Position numbers and translations under genes: made by a program | The notes under the pieces: generated by a model | Databases searched by the model: none | Seen by the model: only the letters and a program-made list of their open reading frames with translations | Told to the model about the DNA's origin: nothing | From: Rhodospirillaceae bacterium | GTDB lineage: Bacteria; Pseudomonadota; Alphaproteobacteria; Dongiales; Dongiaceae | Reading direction: 5' to 3' | Assembly: GCA_016712715.1 (NCBI GenBank) | Contig: JADJQM010000002.1 | Span: 62,001 to 126,000 of the forward strand | Length of the DNA: 64,000 bases | Part shown: positions 9,199 through 20,307 of the stretch, piece by piece | Layout: each line of letters begins with the position of its first letter | How positions within the stretch are numbered: the first letter of the stretch is position 1

Positions 9199-9462
9199 AT
9201 GGCTCATCACAAATCAGCGGAAAAGCGCATCCGTCAGACCGTCGTCAGCACGGCGCGCAACCGCACCAATAACAGCCGTTTGAAGACCGCCGTGAAGAAG
9301 GCCGAGATGGCCATCGCCAGCGGCAACAAGGCCGAAGCCGAAGCGGCGCTGAAGGCAGCGCAGCCGGAATTGGCCCGTGGCGTCGTCAAGGGCGTGGTGC
9401 ACAAGAACACCGCCGCCCGCAAGATGTCCCGCCTGACCAAGCGTCTGCGCGCCCTCGCCTGA
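9199..9462 (+). CDS. rpsT: 30S ribosomal protein S20
   Basis: An 87-residue, Lys/Arg/Ala-rich protein that binds 16S rRNA early in 30S assembly. The N-terminal [13 protein letters not shown] and the pattern [18 protein letters not shown] are typical of S20, and the product is helical throughout. The ATG at 9199 is the conserved start; the frame is open upstream to 9097, but that part overlaps the promoter and is not coding. The gene is followed by competing hairpins rather than a clear U-tract terminator. Confidence 0.97.
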   Translation: MAHHKSAEKRIRQTVVSTARNRTNNSRLKTAVKKAEMAIASGNKAEAEAALKAAQPELARGVVKGVVHKNTAARKMSRLTKRLRALA

Positions 9463-9523
9463 CCAAGGCGGGGCCGATCTCAGGTCCCATCTGAAACCCG
9501 GCCCGTAAGGGTCTGGCAGCTAT

Positions 9524-9560
9524 CGCGGTAAACCGCGGCACCTCCCTGAGGGCCGCGGTT
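9524..9560 (+). other. overlapping competing hairpins downstream of rpsT
   Basis: Two mutually exclusive stem-loops can form. One pairs CGCGG with CCGCG within 9524-9537. The other pairs AACCGCGGC (9531-9539) with GCCGCGGTT (9552-9560), a perfect 9-bp stem with a 12-nt loop. No T-run follows, so this is not a standard intrinsic terminator. It could be a Rho-dependent or attenuator-like element, or part of a small RNA: GGGTCTGG near 9509 could also pair with CCAGACC near 9611. Confidence 0.45.
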
Positions 9561-10040
9561 CACGTTTGTGGCTCCATGCCCCCTACGCCACCATCCGTTG
9601 TAGTCCTTTGACCAGACCGGGCTGTTGAATCTGTGATGTTTCGGCCACAGCGAGGGTGCCAAGAGTCGATTCCAACCCGTTCTCGATTCGGACTTGTTGC
9701 ATGCCCAATTGTGCGCGCGTAGAGTCCCTTTCGGCCGCGAGACAGGGCGTTGGCCGGGGCTCGAAAAGAGCTCGATCACGGGAAAATTTGCTATAAAAAA
9801 CAAAGATCTATGATGCGTGACGACACGTTTCATCAGTTCTCTTGCCGAGGCTGCGGCGGTATCTCCGTCAAGCTCGCCAGTGAACGCCGGAAAGCTACCA
9901 GATTCACACGATCTGGACCCTTCTCAGCGTCTGTTTTCCCCCTTCAGCACCTGTGGCAACCAAGTCACGGTTACATTGCGCGCGTTCATGGAATAATCGC
10001 GCATTGGTTGCAGCCTTACTCACCCGATCCCAACAGGTTC
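9561..10040. other. non-coding stretch upstream of the dnaA cluster
   Basis: No credible gene is seen between rpsT and the rhodanese gene; open frames here have no family-like composition. The stretch includes an A/T-rich patch at about 9780-9815 and is a natural place for a replication origin next to dnaA. I found no convincing DnaA boxes: the best, AGATTCACA near 9899, has two mismatches to TTATNCACA. Origin function is therefore unproven. Confidence 0.35.
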
Positions 10041-10077
10041 GGCGGCCGGGCTTAAGTTAACTATTAAGACCGCCGCC
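10041..10077. repeat. long imperfect palindrome with A/T core, upstream of rhodanese-dnaA
   Basis: The arms GGCGG(C)CGG(G)CTTAA at 10041-10055 and TTAAG(A)CCGCCGCC at 10064-10077 pair over 13 bp with one mismatch and one bulge, leaving an 8-nt loop GTTAACTA. The A/T core contains three TTAA tetramers (10052, 10057, 10064). It sits 79 bp before the rhodanese start and is a candidate terminator, operator or origin element. Confidence 0.5.
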
Positions 10078-10155
10078 GATCCGGGTGCCACGCCGCCTTT
10101 AGGCGCGTGACTCCTATGCGGCAGCGGAAATGACGATTGTTGGGGGAAGCACGGC

Positions 10156-10584
10156 ATGAGCAATACTGGAACCTATGCGGGCGACGTGATGCCGCAAGCC
10201 GCCTGGGACGCCCTCGTCAGCCACCCGCAGGCGCGCCTGATCGACGTCCGCACCCAGCCGGAATGGAGCTTTGTCGGCATCCCCGACCTTTCCACCATCG
10301 GCAAGAAGGTGGTCCTCGCCTCCTGGCAGAACTATCCCACCATGGCGGTCGATGCCGATTTCGTGGGCAAGGTGAAGGCCCAGCTGGGCGAGGTTAAGGG
10401 ACCGCTTTACTTCCTGTGCCGGTCGGGCGCGCGCTCGCGCGCGGCGGCCATTGCCATGACCGAGGCGGCCCTTGGTCCCTGCTTCAACATCAGCGGCGGG
10501 TTCGAGGGCGACAAGGATGCCGGCAGCCATCGTGGCCGCGCCAATGGCTGGAAGGTCGCCGACCTTCCCTGGGTGCAGGACTGA
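10156..10584 (+). CDS. rhodanese-like domain protein
   Basis: A 142-residue single rhodanese domain. The active-site loop CRSGARSRAAA carries the catalytic Cys at about residue 89, after the strand PLYFLC. LIDVRTQPEWSFVGIPDL is the CH2A-type N-terminal motif. Such proteins transfer sulfane sulfur; the partner is unknown. The stop codon overlaps the dnaA ATG (TGATG), so it is translationally coupled to dnaA and probably shares its promoter upstream of 10156. Confidence 0.88.
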   Translation: MSNTGTYAGDVMPQAAWDALVSHPQARLIDVRTQPEWSFVGIPDLSTIGKKVVLASWQNYPTMAVDADFVGKVKAQLGEVKGPLYFLCRSGARSRAAAIAMTEAALGPCFNISGGFEGDKDAGSHRGRANGWKVADLPWVQD

Positions 10585-12090
10585 TGAGCAGCATCATGAG
10601 CCGGAATGACGAGATGAATCTGGGGTTTGGGGGCAAGGGCATGCTCGAAGCTGGCAGCGATTCGCTTCTCAATGCGCAATGGGCCCGTGTGCGTGGTCGC
10701 CTGCGTGCCGAATTCGGCGAAGCGACGTTCCGATCCTGGCTGAAGCCGCTGACCCTTGCCGGCCGCCGTGGCCAGGATCTGCGCGTGGCCGTGCCGTCGC
10801 GCTTCATGCGCGACTGGGTGGCGACGCATTACGCCGACCGGATCATGGCGCTGTGGTGCAGCGAATGTCCGGAGATCCGCTCGGTCGAGGTGATCGTCGA
10901 CAGCCGTGACACAAGTGCTGCCGACGATGCGACGGCGGATGATTTCGCAGCCCTTGATGCGCCGGCCCATGCGACCGCCGATGCCCCCGCTGCGAATGAC
11001 AGCCATCAGATCATGTCGCCGGGCATGTCTGCGGTGAGCCAGGCCGAGGCCGATGGTCTTGCCGAAGTGAGTGCGACACTCGATCCCCGCCTGACCTTCG
11101 ACAATTTCGTGGTCGGCAAGTCGAACGAGCTTGCCCATGCTGCCGCGCTGCGCGTCGCTGAATCCGATGTCGTGCCGTTCAATCCGCTGTTTCTTTATGG
11201 CGGCGTCGGCCTCGGCAAGACGCATCTCATGCATGCGATCGCGCATCACATCAAAAAGAAGCAGCCCCAGAAGCGGGTGATCTATCTCTCCGCCGAGAAG
11301 TTCATGTACCAGTTCATCCGCGCTTTGCGGAACAAGAACACCATGGCCTTCAAGGAACTGTTCCGCTCGGTCGACGTGCTGATGGTCGATGACGTGCAGT
11401 TCATCATCGGCAAGGAATCGACCCAGGAAGAGTTCTTCCACACCTTCAACGCGCTGTTCGATCAGAACAAGCAGGTGGTGCTCTCCGCCGACAAATCGCC
11501 CTCCGACCTCCAGGGGCCTTGAGGAGCGCATGCGCACGCGCTTCGGCTGGGGCTTGGTCGCCGACATCCATCCGACCACCTACGAACTCCGCCTCGGCAT
11601 CCTGCAGGCCAAGGCCGAGCAGGCGCCCATCCAGATCCCCTCCAAGGTGCTGGAATTCCTCGCCCACCGCATCTCGTCGAATGTGCGCGAGCTGGAAGGT
11701 GCGCTCACCCGCATCATCGCCCATGCGACGCTGGTCGGCCGCCCCGTCTCGGTCGAATCCGCCCAGGAACTCCTCAAGGATCTGCTGCGGGCCAACGACC
11801 GCTCGGTCACCATCGAGGAAATCCAGCGGCGCGTCGCCGAGCATTACAACATCAAGCTGGCCGATATGAGCTCGCCCCGGCGCGCCCGCCAGGTTTCGCG
11901 CCCGCGCCAGATCGCCATGTATCTCGCCAAGCAACTGACCACCAAATCGCTGCCCGATATCGGCCGCTCCTTTGGTGGGCGCGACCATACGACCGTGATG
12001 CACGCCGTGAAAAAGGTCGAGGAACTGGCGGCCGGCGATATCTCGTTTTCCGAAGATATCGACTTGCTCAAGCGCATGCTGGAAGGCTGA
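10584..12090 (+). CDS. dnaA: chromosomal replication initiator DnaA, interrupted by a +1 frame disruption
   Basis: DnaA opens the replication origin. Frame 1 (10584-11522) encodes domain I, the linker and the AAA+ core with Walker [10 protein letters not shown] and Walker [10 protein letters not shown], then reaches TGA directly after SPSDLQGP. The other frame resumes at once with [13 protein letters not shown], the expected continuation including the Arg-finger region. It runs through the domain IV signature [15 protein letters not shown] to 12090. Removing one G from the GGGG at 11513-11516 restores a 501-residue protein. Because dnaA is essential, a sequencing or assembly error is likeliest. 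The start overlaps the rhodanese stop codon. Confidence 0.9.
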
Positions 12091-12173
12091 TTTTCACCAA
12101 GCTTTCTGGGGGTTTGCCGGGCCCCCGATAGGGTCCTTCCGGGCCATAAAACCCTGTTGCCCGGGGCCTAACC

Positions 12174-12182
12174 TGCTATAAT
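12174..12182 (+). promoter_or_regulatory. extended -10 promoter in the dnaA-dnaN gap
   Basis: TGCTATAAT is a perfect TATAAT hexamer (12177-12182) with the extended TGn motif. A TTGCCC lies only 14 bp upstream, too close for a standard -35, so the extended -10 would carry the promoter. It would drive dnaN-recF-gyrB independently of dnaA, about 170 bp before the dnaN ATG. The rest of the 263-bp gap holds G- and C-runs able to fold but no clear gene. Confidence 0.5.
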
Positions 12183-12353
12183 CCCCCACTTGCTGGAAAA
12201 CATCGGCCGATTCGGCCTATGCCGCCTTGCGCGGGGGACCTTCAGGCAAGGTTGGAAACGATCGGACCGACGGCGTCGGAACCCGCATGCGAGGCCTCAT
12301 CGGCCCGGTGTGGCGGGTCCCGCCAGCGGCCAGAAACAGGGTTGAGTTAGGCC

Positions 12354-13472
12354 ATGAAACTGACCATCGAGCGGACCCTCCTGCTGAAGGCGCTGGGCCA
12401 CGTGCAGAGCGTTGTCGAACGGCGCAACACCATTCCCATCCTCTCCAACGTGCTGGCCGAGGCCAAGGACGGCCAGCTGGCGTTGACCGCCACCGACATG
12501 GACCTCGCGGTCGTGGAAAAGGTGCCGGCGGATATCGCCGCCCCGGGTGCGGCCACGGTGCCCGCCCACACGCTCTACGACATCGTCCGCAAGCTGCCCG
12601 ATGGCGCACAGGTCCAGATCGAATTGGCCGCCGACGGCCAGCAGGTCACGGTAAAGGCCGGGCGATCGCGCTTTGCCTTGGCGACCCTGCCCAAGGAGGA
12701 TTTCCCGGCCATCCATGCCGGCGACCTGCCGCACAAATTCCCGCTCTCCGCCGCGGACCTCAAAGGCCTCATCGATCGCACCAAATTCGCGATCTCGACG
12801 GAAGAGACGCGCTATTACCTCAATGGCATCTACGTCCACGCCTATGCCGCCGGCAAGCAGACCAGTCTGCGCGCGGTGGCGACCGACGGCCATCGCCTGG
12901 CCCGGGTCGAAATGCCGTTGCCAGAGGGCGCCGAGAGCATTCCCGGCGTGATCGTGCCCCGGAAGATGGTCAACGAAGTCCGCAAGCTCATCGAGGATTT
13001 CGAGGGGTCGGTCGACGTCTCGCTCTCCGACAGCCGCATCCGCTTCGCCTTTGCCGACGTGGTGCTGACCTCGAAGCTGATCGACGGGTCGTTCCCGGAC
13101 TATCAGCGTGTCATTCCTACCGCCAATGACAAGGTGCTGGAAGTCGACCGCAAGGAGTTCCGCGACGCGGTCGACCGCGTCTCGACCATCTCCAGCGAGA
13201 AATCGCGCGCCGTGAAGCTCAGCCTGAAGCCGGGCACGCTCACTCTCTCGGCCACCAGCGCCGAGAATGGCAGCGCCTCGGAAGAGATCGAGGTGAAGTA
13301 TGACGGCCAGCCGATGGAAATCGGCTTCAACTCGAAATATCTGCTCGATGTCGCCGACGAGATCGAGGGCCAGGGCCTGGAATTGAAACTGGCCGATTCC
13401 GTGGCCCCCACTTTGCTGCGCGACATGGCGGATGCCCAGGCACTCTATGTGCTGATGCCGATGCGCGTGTGA
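12354..13472 (+). CDS. dnaN: DNA polymerase III beta sliding clamp
   Basis: The ring-shaped processivity clamp (372 residues, the usual length) with three repeated domains. Recognisable pieces are MKLTIERTLLLKALGHVQSVVERRNTIPILSNVL at the N-terminus, DLKGLIDRTKFAISTEETRYYLNG in domain 2 and the C-terminal LYVLMPMRV that lines the client-binding pocket. It follows dnaA by 263 bp and precedes recF by 4 bp. Confidence 0.97.
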   Translation: MKLTIERTLLLKALGHVQSVVERRNTIPILSNVLAEAKDGQLALTATDMDLAVVEKVPADIAAPGAATVPAHTLYDIVRKLPDGAQVQIELAADGQQVTVKAGRSRFALATLPKEDFPAIHAGDLPHKFPLSAADLKGLIDRTKFAISTEETRYYLNGIYVHAYAAGKQTSLRAVATDGHRLARVEMPLPEGAESIPGVIVPRKMVNEVRKLIEDFEGSVDVSLSDSRIRFAFADVVLTSKLIDGSFPDYQRVIPTANDKVLEVDRKEFRDAVDRVSTISSEKSRAVKLSLKPGTLTLSATSAENGSASEEIEVKYDGQPMEIGFNSKYLLDVADEIEGQGLELKLADSVAPTLLRDMADAQALYVLMPMRV

Positions 13473-13476
13473 GGCA

Positions 13477-14775
13477 ATGTCGGTCGCCGAGCGCGGAACC
13501 GACATCACCCAGATCACGCCACACCCGGTAGCGCAGGTGGCGAACGGATTTTTGTACCTCTCGCTGACGTCGTTCCGCAATTACCGCGAGATCGGGATCG
13601 AAACCGGGCTCGAACGCGGGCTTGGCGCCGTCGTGCTGACGGGCCGCAACGGTGCCGGCAAGACCAATCTCCTGGAAGCGCTCTCCTATCTCTCGCCCGG
13701 TTCCGGCCTGCGCCAGGCGACCATCGCCGAGATCGAGTTCCGCAATGCCGGCAATCACGCAAGCGTGCACAGCAGCGAGACGCAGGACGGCTTCGCGCGC
13801 CAGGGCGGCATCGCCTGGGCGGTCCATGCCCGCTATCTGGGCCGTGGCGGCGAGCATGCGCTGGGCACCGGCCGCGATCCCCTGGCCTTGGCCCAGAATG
13901 GCCGCGAACGCCGCATCTCGCGCATCAACGGCGCCAATGTCCGCTCACAGGCGAGCTTTGCCGAGATTCTCACCGTGTTGTGGCTCACCCCGCAGATGGA
14001 CCGGCTGTTTTCGGAAGCAACCTCCTCGCGCCGCCGTTTCCTCGACCGGCTGGTTTATGGCCTTGATCCGACCCATGCCGCCCGGGTGGCTGCTTACGAA
14101 CAGGCCATGCGCGAACGCGCGCGCCTCCTGCGCGGCGAAGGCCCCTCGGCCCCCGGCGGCGACATGAACGCCTGGCTCGCTGGCCTGGAAAGCGAGATGG
14201 CGGCACAAGGCGTTGCCATTGCGGCAGCCAGGCTCGATGCAACCGCCAGCCTCAACTCCGCCATGGCGGAGGCCGTGGGACCGTTCCCGCAGGCTGATCT
14301 CGCTGTGGCCGGCTCTGTCGAAGCCTCGCTGGATTCCATGCCGGCGCTGGAAGCCGAGGACCTGTTGAGAGCGCGCCTCGCCGCCGCCCGCGGCACCGAC
14401 GCCGAAAGCGGCGTGACACAATGGGGCACCCACCGATCCGACCTTGTCGTGACCCTCTCGGGTCGCCATCTCGGGGGAGCCCCTTTACGCGCCGGCGATT
14501 GCTCGACCGGCGAGCAGAAGGCCCTGCTGGTGGCGATCATCCTCGCCGAAGCACGGCTCTCGACCAAACGGCGCGGCGAAGCCCCGGTGCTGCTGCTTGA
14601 CGAAGTGGCGGCCCATCTCGACCGCCAGCGCCGCGATGCCCTCTTTGCCGAGTTGCAGGCGCTCCAGGCGCAATGCTGGCTGACCGGCACGGAACGCGAG
14701 ACGTTCCAATCCCTGGATGGCTGGGCCCATTTCATGACCGCAGGCGATGGCCGCCTGCTGCCGGATATGAACTAG
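13477..14775 (+). CDS. recF: DNA replication and repair protein RecF
   Basis: An SMC-like ATPase that helps load RecA at gaps (432 residues, slightly longer than typical). Walker A is GRNGAGKTN, the preceding LTSFRNY is characteristic, and the C-terminal half carries the signature CSTGEQKALL and Walker B VLLLDEVAAHLD. The first 25 residues or so, before the SLTSFRNY strand, are a non-conserved extension, so the ATG at 13477 may not be the true start, though it fits the 4-bp spacing to dnaN. Confidence 0.93.
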   Translation: MSVAERGTDITQITPHPVAQVANGFLYLSLTSFRNYREIGIETGLERGLGAVVLTGRNGAGKTNLLEALSYLSPGSGLRQATIAEIEFRNAGNHASVHSSETQDGFARQGGIAWAVHARYLGRGGEHALGTGRDPLALAQNGRERRISRINGANVRSQASFAEILTVLWLTPQMDRLFSEATSSRRRFLDRLVYGLDPTHAARVAAYEQAMRERARLLRGEGPSAPGGDMNAWLAGLESEMAAQGVAIAAARLDATASLNSAMAEAVGPFPQADLAVAGSVEASLDSMPALEAEDLLRARLAAARGTDAESGVTQWGTHRSDLVVTLSGRHLGGAPLRAGDCSTGEQKALLVAIILAEARLSTKRRGEAPVLLLDEVAAHLDRQRRDALFAELQALQAQCWLTGTERETFQSLDGWAHFMTAGDGRLLPDMN

Positions 14776-14795
14776 GCCAAGCCATCTCAACCTGA

Positions 14796-17267
<2,472 letters not shown>

Positions 17268-17286
17268 GATGGCAATCTGAGGATGT

Positions 17287-17901
17287 ATGGCACCGGTCGC
17301 CGAAACAGAGCCTAGGCGGCGCTTCGAGATTCTGCCGGGCTTTCCGCCAACCGGGCCGCTGCCGCTTGCCGTCGGGAACGGCGAAAGCTGGGGCGGGCAC
17401 AGTGAAGGTTTTGTCATCCGCTTCTATCCAAGATCCGGCGCGCCATGGGTTGGCAATTTTAAGCCTTGGGCCAGCGGGGTTTATCTCTGGCATGGCGTTG
17501 CCGAGCATCCAGACGGGCAGCACCTGATCGTGGTTGCTCGCGGCATGGCCTATCTGGTCGATCCGGAGAATCCAGAATCAGCGAAATATGTCGACGCCAA
17601 CATTCAGCATGTGATCTCTCTACCGGACCTCGATGCGGTTCTCATCAGCGATGGATTGTCCTTCACGGCGATCCGAAAAGACGGCGTATGGTGGGAGAGC
17701 GATCGCATCTCGTGGGACGAATTTCGAAACATCCGTATCGAGAATGAAACCCTTCATGGCGATGCCTCTAGTCCTGACAAGACATGGTGGCCATTTTCTC
17801 TCGATCTACTGACCGGCCGGTCGGAAGGCGGCAGCTTCGCGGGCCTGCCCTTTCGGCGCGTAAGAAAGTCGGCTCGTGGTGACGAGGGAGCTAACAGCTA
17901 G
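17287..17901 (+). CDS. uncharacterised protein, 204 aa
   Basis: I do not recognise the function. The sequence is soluble, Trp-rich and beta-strand-rich, with blocks such as [53 protein letters not shown] and [25 protein letters not shown]. These look like short propeller-type repeats, as in uncharacterised proteins sometimes found beside toxin-immunity loci, but that resemblance is only an impression. The gene is A/T-richer than gyrB and lies 19 bp after it, with a weak ribosome-binding site (GAGGATGT). It may be a recent insertion. Confidence 0.6.
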   Translation: MAPVAETEPRRRFEILPGFPPTGPLPLAVGNGESWGGHSEGFVIRFYPRSGAPWVGNFKPWASGVYLWHGVAEHPDGQHLIVVARGMAYLVDPENPESAKYVDANIQHVISLPDLDAVLISDGLSFTAIRKDGVWWESDRISWDEFRNIRIENETLHGDASSPDKTWWPFSLDLLTGRSEGGSFAGLPFRRVRKSARGDEGANS

Positions 17902-17967
17902 CTGGCTGAGCCCCCCCCGCAGTATCCCCGGTCTTGCGGCCCTTCCACATAATCCACCATGCCGCCA

Positions 17968-18501
17968 TTAACCGCCGTTCCATCCCGCGCGCATCAACTC
18001 GTACCAGACTTCGCCGTGTTCGCTGCCCGGAATGGGATCCGGCAAGTCGACGTGAACTGTGCGCGCATAGGTCATGCCGATCTTTTCCATCACCCGGCGT
18101 GAGGCGTGGTTCACCGCCATCGTGGTCGCCACGATCTTGTCATAGCCAACGCCTCCGAACCCCCAATCGATGAGGGCCGATGCTCCTTCCGAGGCGAACC
18201 CCTGACCCCATGCTGCTCGGCGCAAGCGATAGCCGAGTTCGGCTAGCGAATCACTCTCCGGCCACAAACAGAACCACCCGACGAACGCGCCGTTGCTTGT
18301 GCGGCGTGCCGTCCAGACGTGAGGCTCTGTTCCTCTGGGCATGAGGAATGTCGCGTTCGGATCGACCTGGTCATGATCGACGGCATGTCCGCCATTCAAA
18401 AAGCGCATGACCTCGGGATCACGCTCAAGCTCAATGAAGTCAGCGCGGTCACTCGGCGCGCAAGGGCTGAGCGTCAGATGCATCGTCTGCAAAATGGCCA
18501 T
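17968..18501 (-). CDS. GNAT-family N-acetyltransferase (RimJ/RimL type)
   Basis: A 177-residue acetyl-CoA-dependent acetyltransferase. The family core is clear: MHLTLSPCAPSDRADFIELERDPEVMRFL, GYRLRRAAWGQGFASEGASALIDWGF (the acetyl-CoA loop and following helix), VATTMAVNHASRRVMEKIGM and a C-terminal strand HGEVWYELMRA. I chose the ATG at 18501. An in-frame ATG at 18552 and an open frame up to 18726 give N-termini that are not family-like. The substrate, whether protein N-terminus or small amine, cannot be told. Confidence 0.85.
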   Translation of the reverse strand: MAILQTMHLTLSPCAPSDRADFIELERDPEVMRFLNGGHAVDHDQVDPNATFLMPRGTEPHVWTARRTSNGAFVGWFCLWPESDSLAELGYRLRRAAWGQGFASEGASALIDWGFGGVGYDKIVATTMAVNHASRRVMEKIGMTYARTVHVDLPDPIPGSEHGEVWYELMRAGWNGG

Positions 18502-18574
18502 TTTCGCAACACCTATCCAGGCTTCAAGATTCCCGAAGGAGTCCGGTATCATGTCAGGATGACAAACGGAAATA

Positions 18575-19213
18575 TCAGTCCGGCCGACCACCCACCGCCT
18601 TGAGCAGGCTCGCGCGCGGGCTGGTGAGCGGTGTTCCCTTGACGCAAAGCCCCGCCGCCGGCGCCATCGAGGCCTGGGCGAAGGCGACGCTGGCGGCACC
18701 TTCGGCAAAGGCGCGGTCGGCGGCATCGGCGATCATCGCAAAATACCGTTGCTGATCGCCGGCCTTGAATCTGTCCCAGGCGCCCGCCACGAGCTGCAGA
18801 TCGATCTTGGCCTCTGTTCCCGCCGCGACCTCCCGAAACAGATCGCCGCTCGCCTGCGCGGTGCCTGGGAAGGTGTAGAGCACCGCCACCCTGCCGCCCG
18901 TCTTCACCGCGGCCTCGGCCAAGGCGCGGTCGATGCGCAGGGTCGGCACTTTGGTGCGCAGCCCATCCGCGATTGGTCCGAGCGTCGAACACGCCAGCAG
19001 CACGAAGTCGGCATCACCGGCCGCCACGCGCAAGGCCGCTTCGGTGGCTTCAACGATCGATGGGGTAAGGCCGCCTGCCTGTTCGGCGTCCGCCAGCAGG
19101 TCGGCGCGGACAAGATGTCTGAGATCGAGGGCGAGGTCCGCGGCGGCCGCATCAAACAGGGGAATGTTGCTGGCGGCAGTGTGCAGGCAGGCCACGCGTT
19201 TGCGCGCGGTCAC
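18575..19213 (-). CDS. Asp/Glu racemase-superfamily protein with one catalytic cysteine
   Basis: A 212-residue protein of the Asp/Glu/hydantoin racemase fold. The N-terminal catalytic segment VLLACSTLGPIAD keeps its Cys. The second segment, where racemases carry their other Cys, reads VAFAQASMAPAA with none. Loss of one Cys is seen in lyase-like members, so true racemisation is doubtful. The start overlaps the GGDEF gene stop by 4 bp, indicating co-transcription with that diguanylate cyclase. Confidence 0.75.
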   Translation of the reverse strand: MTARKRVACLHTAASNIPLFDAAAADLALDLRHLVRADLLADAEQAGGLTPSIVEATEAALRVAAGDADFVLLACSTLGPIADGLRTKVPTLRIDRALAEAAVKTGGRVAVLYTFPGTAQASGDLFREVAAGTEAKIDLQLVAGAWDRFKAGDQQRYFAMIADAADRAFAEGAASVAFAQASMAPAAGLCVKGTPLTSPRASLLKAVGGRPD

Positions 19214-20034
19214 AAGTCGGAATCGCTTTCCGCCTCATCCCCATCCGCTTCAACCAGCGTAGCACCGTTCTTACCGGCGTAATGCTGGCGTTTGGCCTGG
19301 TACATCGAGGCATCGGCCTGGGAGAGCGCATCGTCGGCCGTCTGCTGGCCGTGGAATTCATGCATGCCGACGGCACAGGAGAGCTGGATGTCGACGCCCT
19401 CCCAGATAAGCGGCGAGCGCGCGATGACCGAGAGCAGCTGGTTGGCCTTGTCCTGCGCCTGCGCCATGTCGGCCTGGGCCAGGATGACGCCGAACTCGTC
19501 GCCGCCCAAACGCCCGACCACATCGGAATCGCGCACATTGTTAAGCAGCATGGTCGCAAAATGGCGCAAGGCCGCATCGCCCGCCGGGTGGCCGAAGCGG
19601 TCGTTGATCTGCTTCATGCCGTTGAGATCGAAATAAAGCACCGAGCCAGGCGAGCCATAGCGTTCGGAAAATGAGATGAGCCGCGTCAGCTCGCGGACAA
19701 AGGCGCGGCGGTTGGCAATGGGCAGCATCGCGTCTTCGTCCGCCACACGTTCGAGATGCGTGATGCGCTTTCTGGTGCGGTCCAATTCGTCGCGCAGATG
19801 CCGCACTTCATCGAGAAGGGCGGTGAGGGCGGCCCGCACATTGGGCGAAAGCTCGGCTTCGCTGAGGCCCAGGAACGTCGCCTGGTCGACGGGGGCTGCA
19901 TGGGTGGCCGAGGCCGTCGCATCAACGCTCGCGGCGGCCGCACCCTTGGCGACCTTGCCGACCTTGGAAACCGGCCGGGCGCCACCTGCGGGACCAACGC
20001 CCGCCGGACCGCCAGCTCGATCTCTGATCTTCAT
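19210..20034 (-). CDS. GGDEF diguanylate cyclase
   Basis: A cytoplasmic diguanylate cyclase making c-di-GMP (274 residues from the ATG at 20034). An Ala/Gly-rich N-terminus (about 1-50) is followed by a coiled-coil region, LLDEVRHLRDELDRTRKRITHLERV, and a GGDEF domain from about residue 105. The active site is the intact RLGGDEFGVIL, and the allosteric I-site RDSD sits five residues before it, so product inhibition is expected. No sensory domain is visible; dimerisation via the coiled coil is the likely control. It is co-transcribed with the racemase-like gene. Confidence 0.88.
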   Translation of the reverse strand: MKIRDRAGGPAGVGPAGGARPVSKVGKVAKGAAAASVDATASATHAAPVDQATFLGLSEAELSPNVRAALTALLDEVRHLRDELDRTRKRITHLERVADEDAMLPIANRRAFVRELTRLISFSERYGSPGSVLYFDLNGMKQINDRFGHPAGDAALRHFATMLLNNVRDSDVVGRLGGDEFGVILAQADMAQAQDKANQLLSVIARSPLIWEGVDIQLSCAVGMHEFHGQQTADDALSQADASMYQAKRQHYAGKNGATLVEADGDEAESDSDL

Positions 20035-20241
20035 CCTGCCGCCTTTCGCGCCTAGCGCCGAACCGCTCAAGTTCGGTGGAAGGAATCGCCGAATCTCCTG
20101 GCCCCGGATGTTGGCGATCCGGGGGTACGCCCGCAACCACTTTCTGGCGCCTTGGCATGGCCTTGGCCGAGTGACAAAAAATAACGCCGAATCATGACGC
20201 TAACTCGGTTAAGGTGACGTTAATGCGGCGCCCGGCAGAGC

Positions 20242-20269
20242 TTGCCAAAGGGTCGCCAGGACCTATAAT
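20242..20269 (+). promoter_or_regulatory. sigma-70-type promoter of purEK
   Basis: TTGCCA at 20242-20247 and a perfect TATAAT at 20264-20269 have a 16-bp spacer. They lie 39 bp before the purE ATG. No purine operator or riboswitch is obvious in the 273-bp gap. Confidence 0.65.
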
Positions 20270-20307
20270 CGCGGCCTTTCCCGGGGGCTTCAGGAAGGCG
20301 TAAGGCC

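Noticed and set aside
9463..10155. Definite oriC
   Set aside because: Only the position and A/T patch favour it. No cluster of DnaA boxes was found; the best match has two mismatches.
11505..11525. Selenocysteine or programmed frameshift in dnaA
   Set aside because: Reading through the TGA keeps the wrong frame, and no slippery heptamer or downstream pseudoknot is evident. A homopolymer indel explains it more simply.
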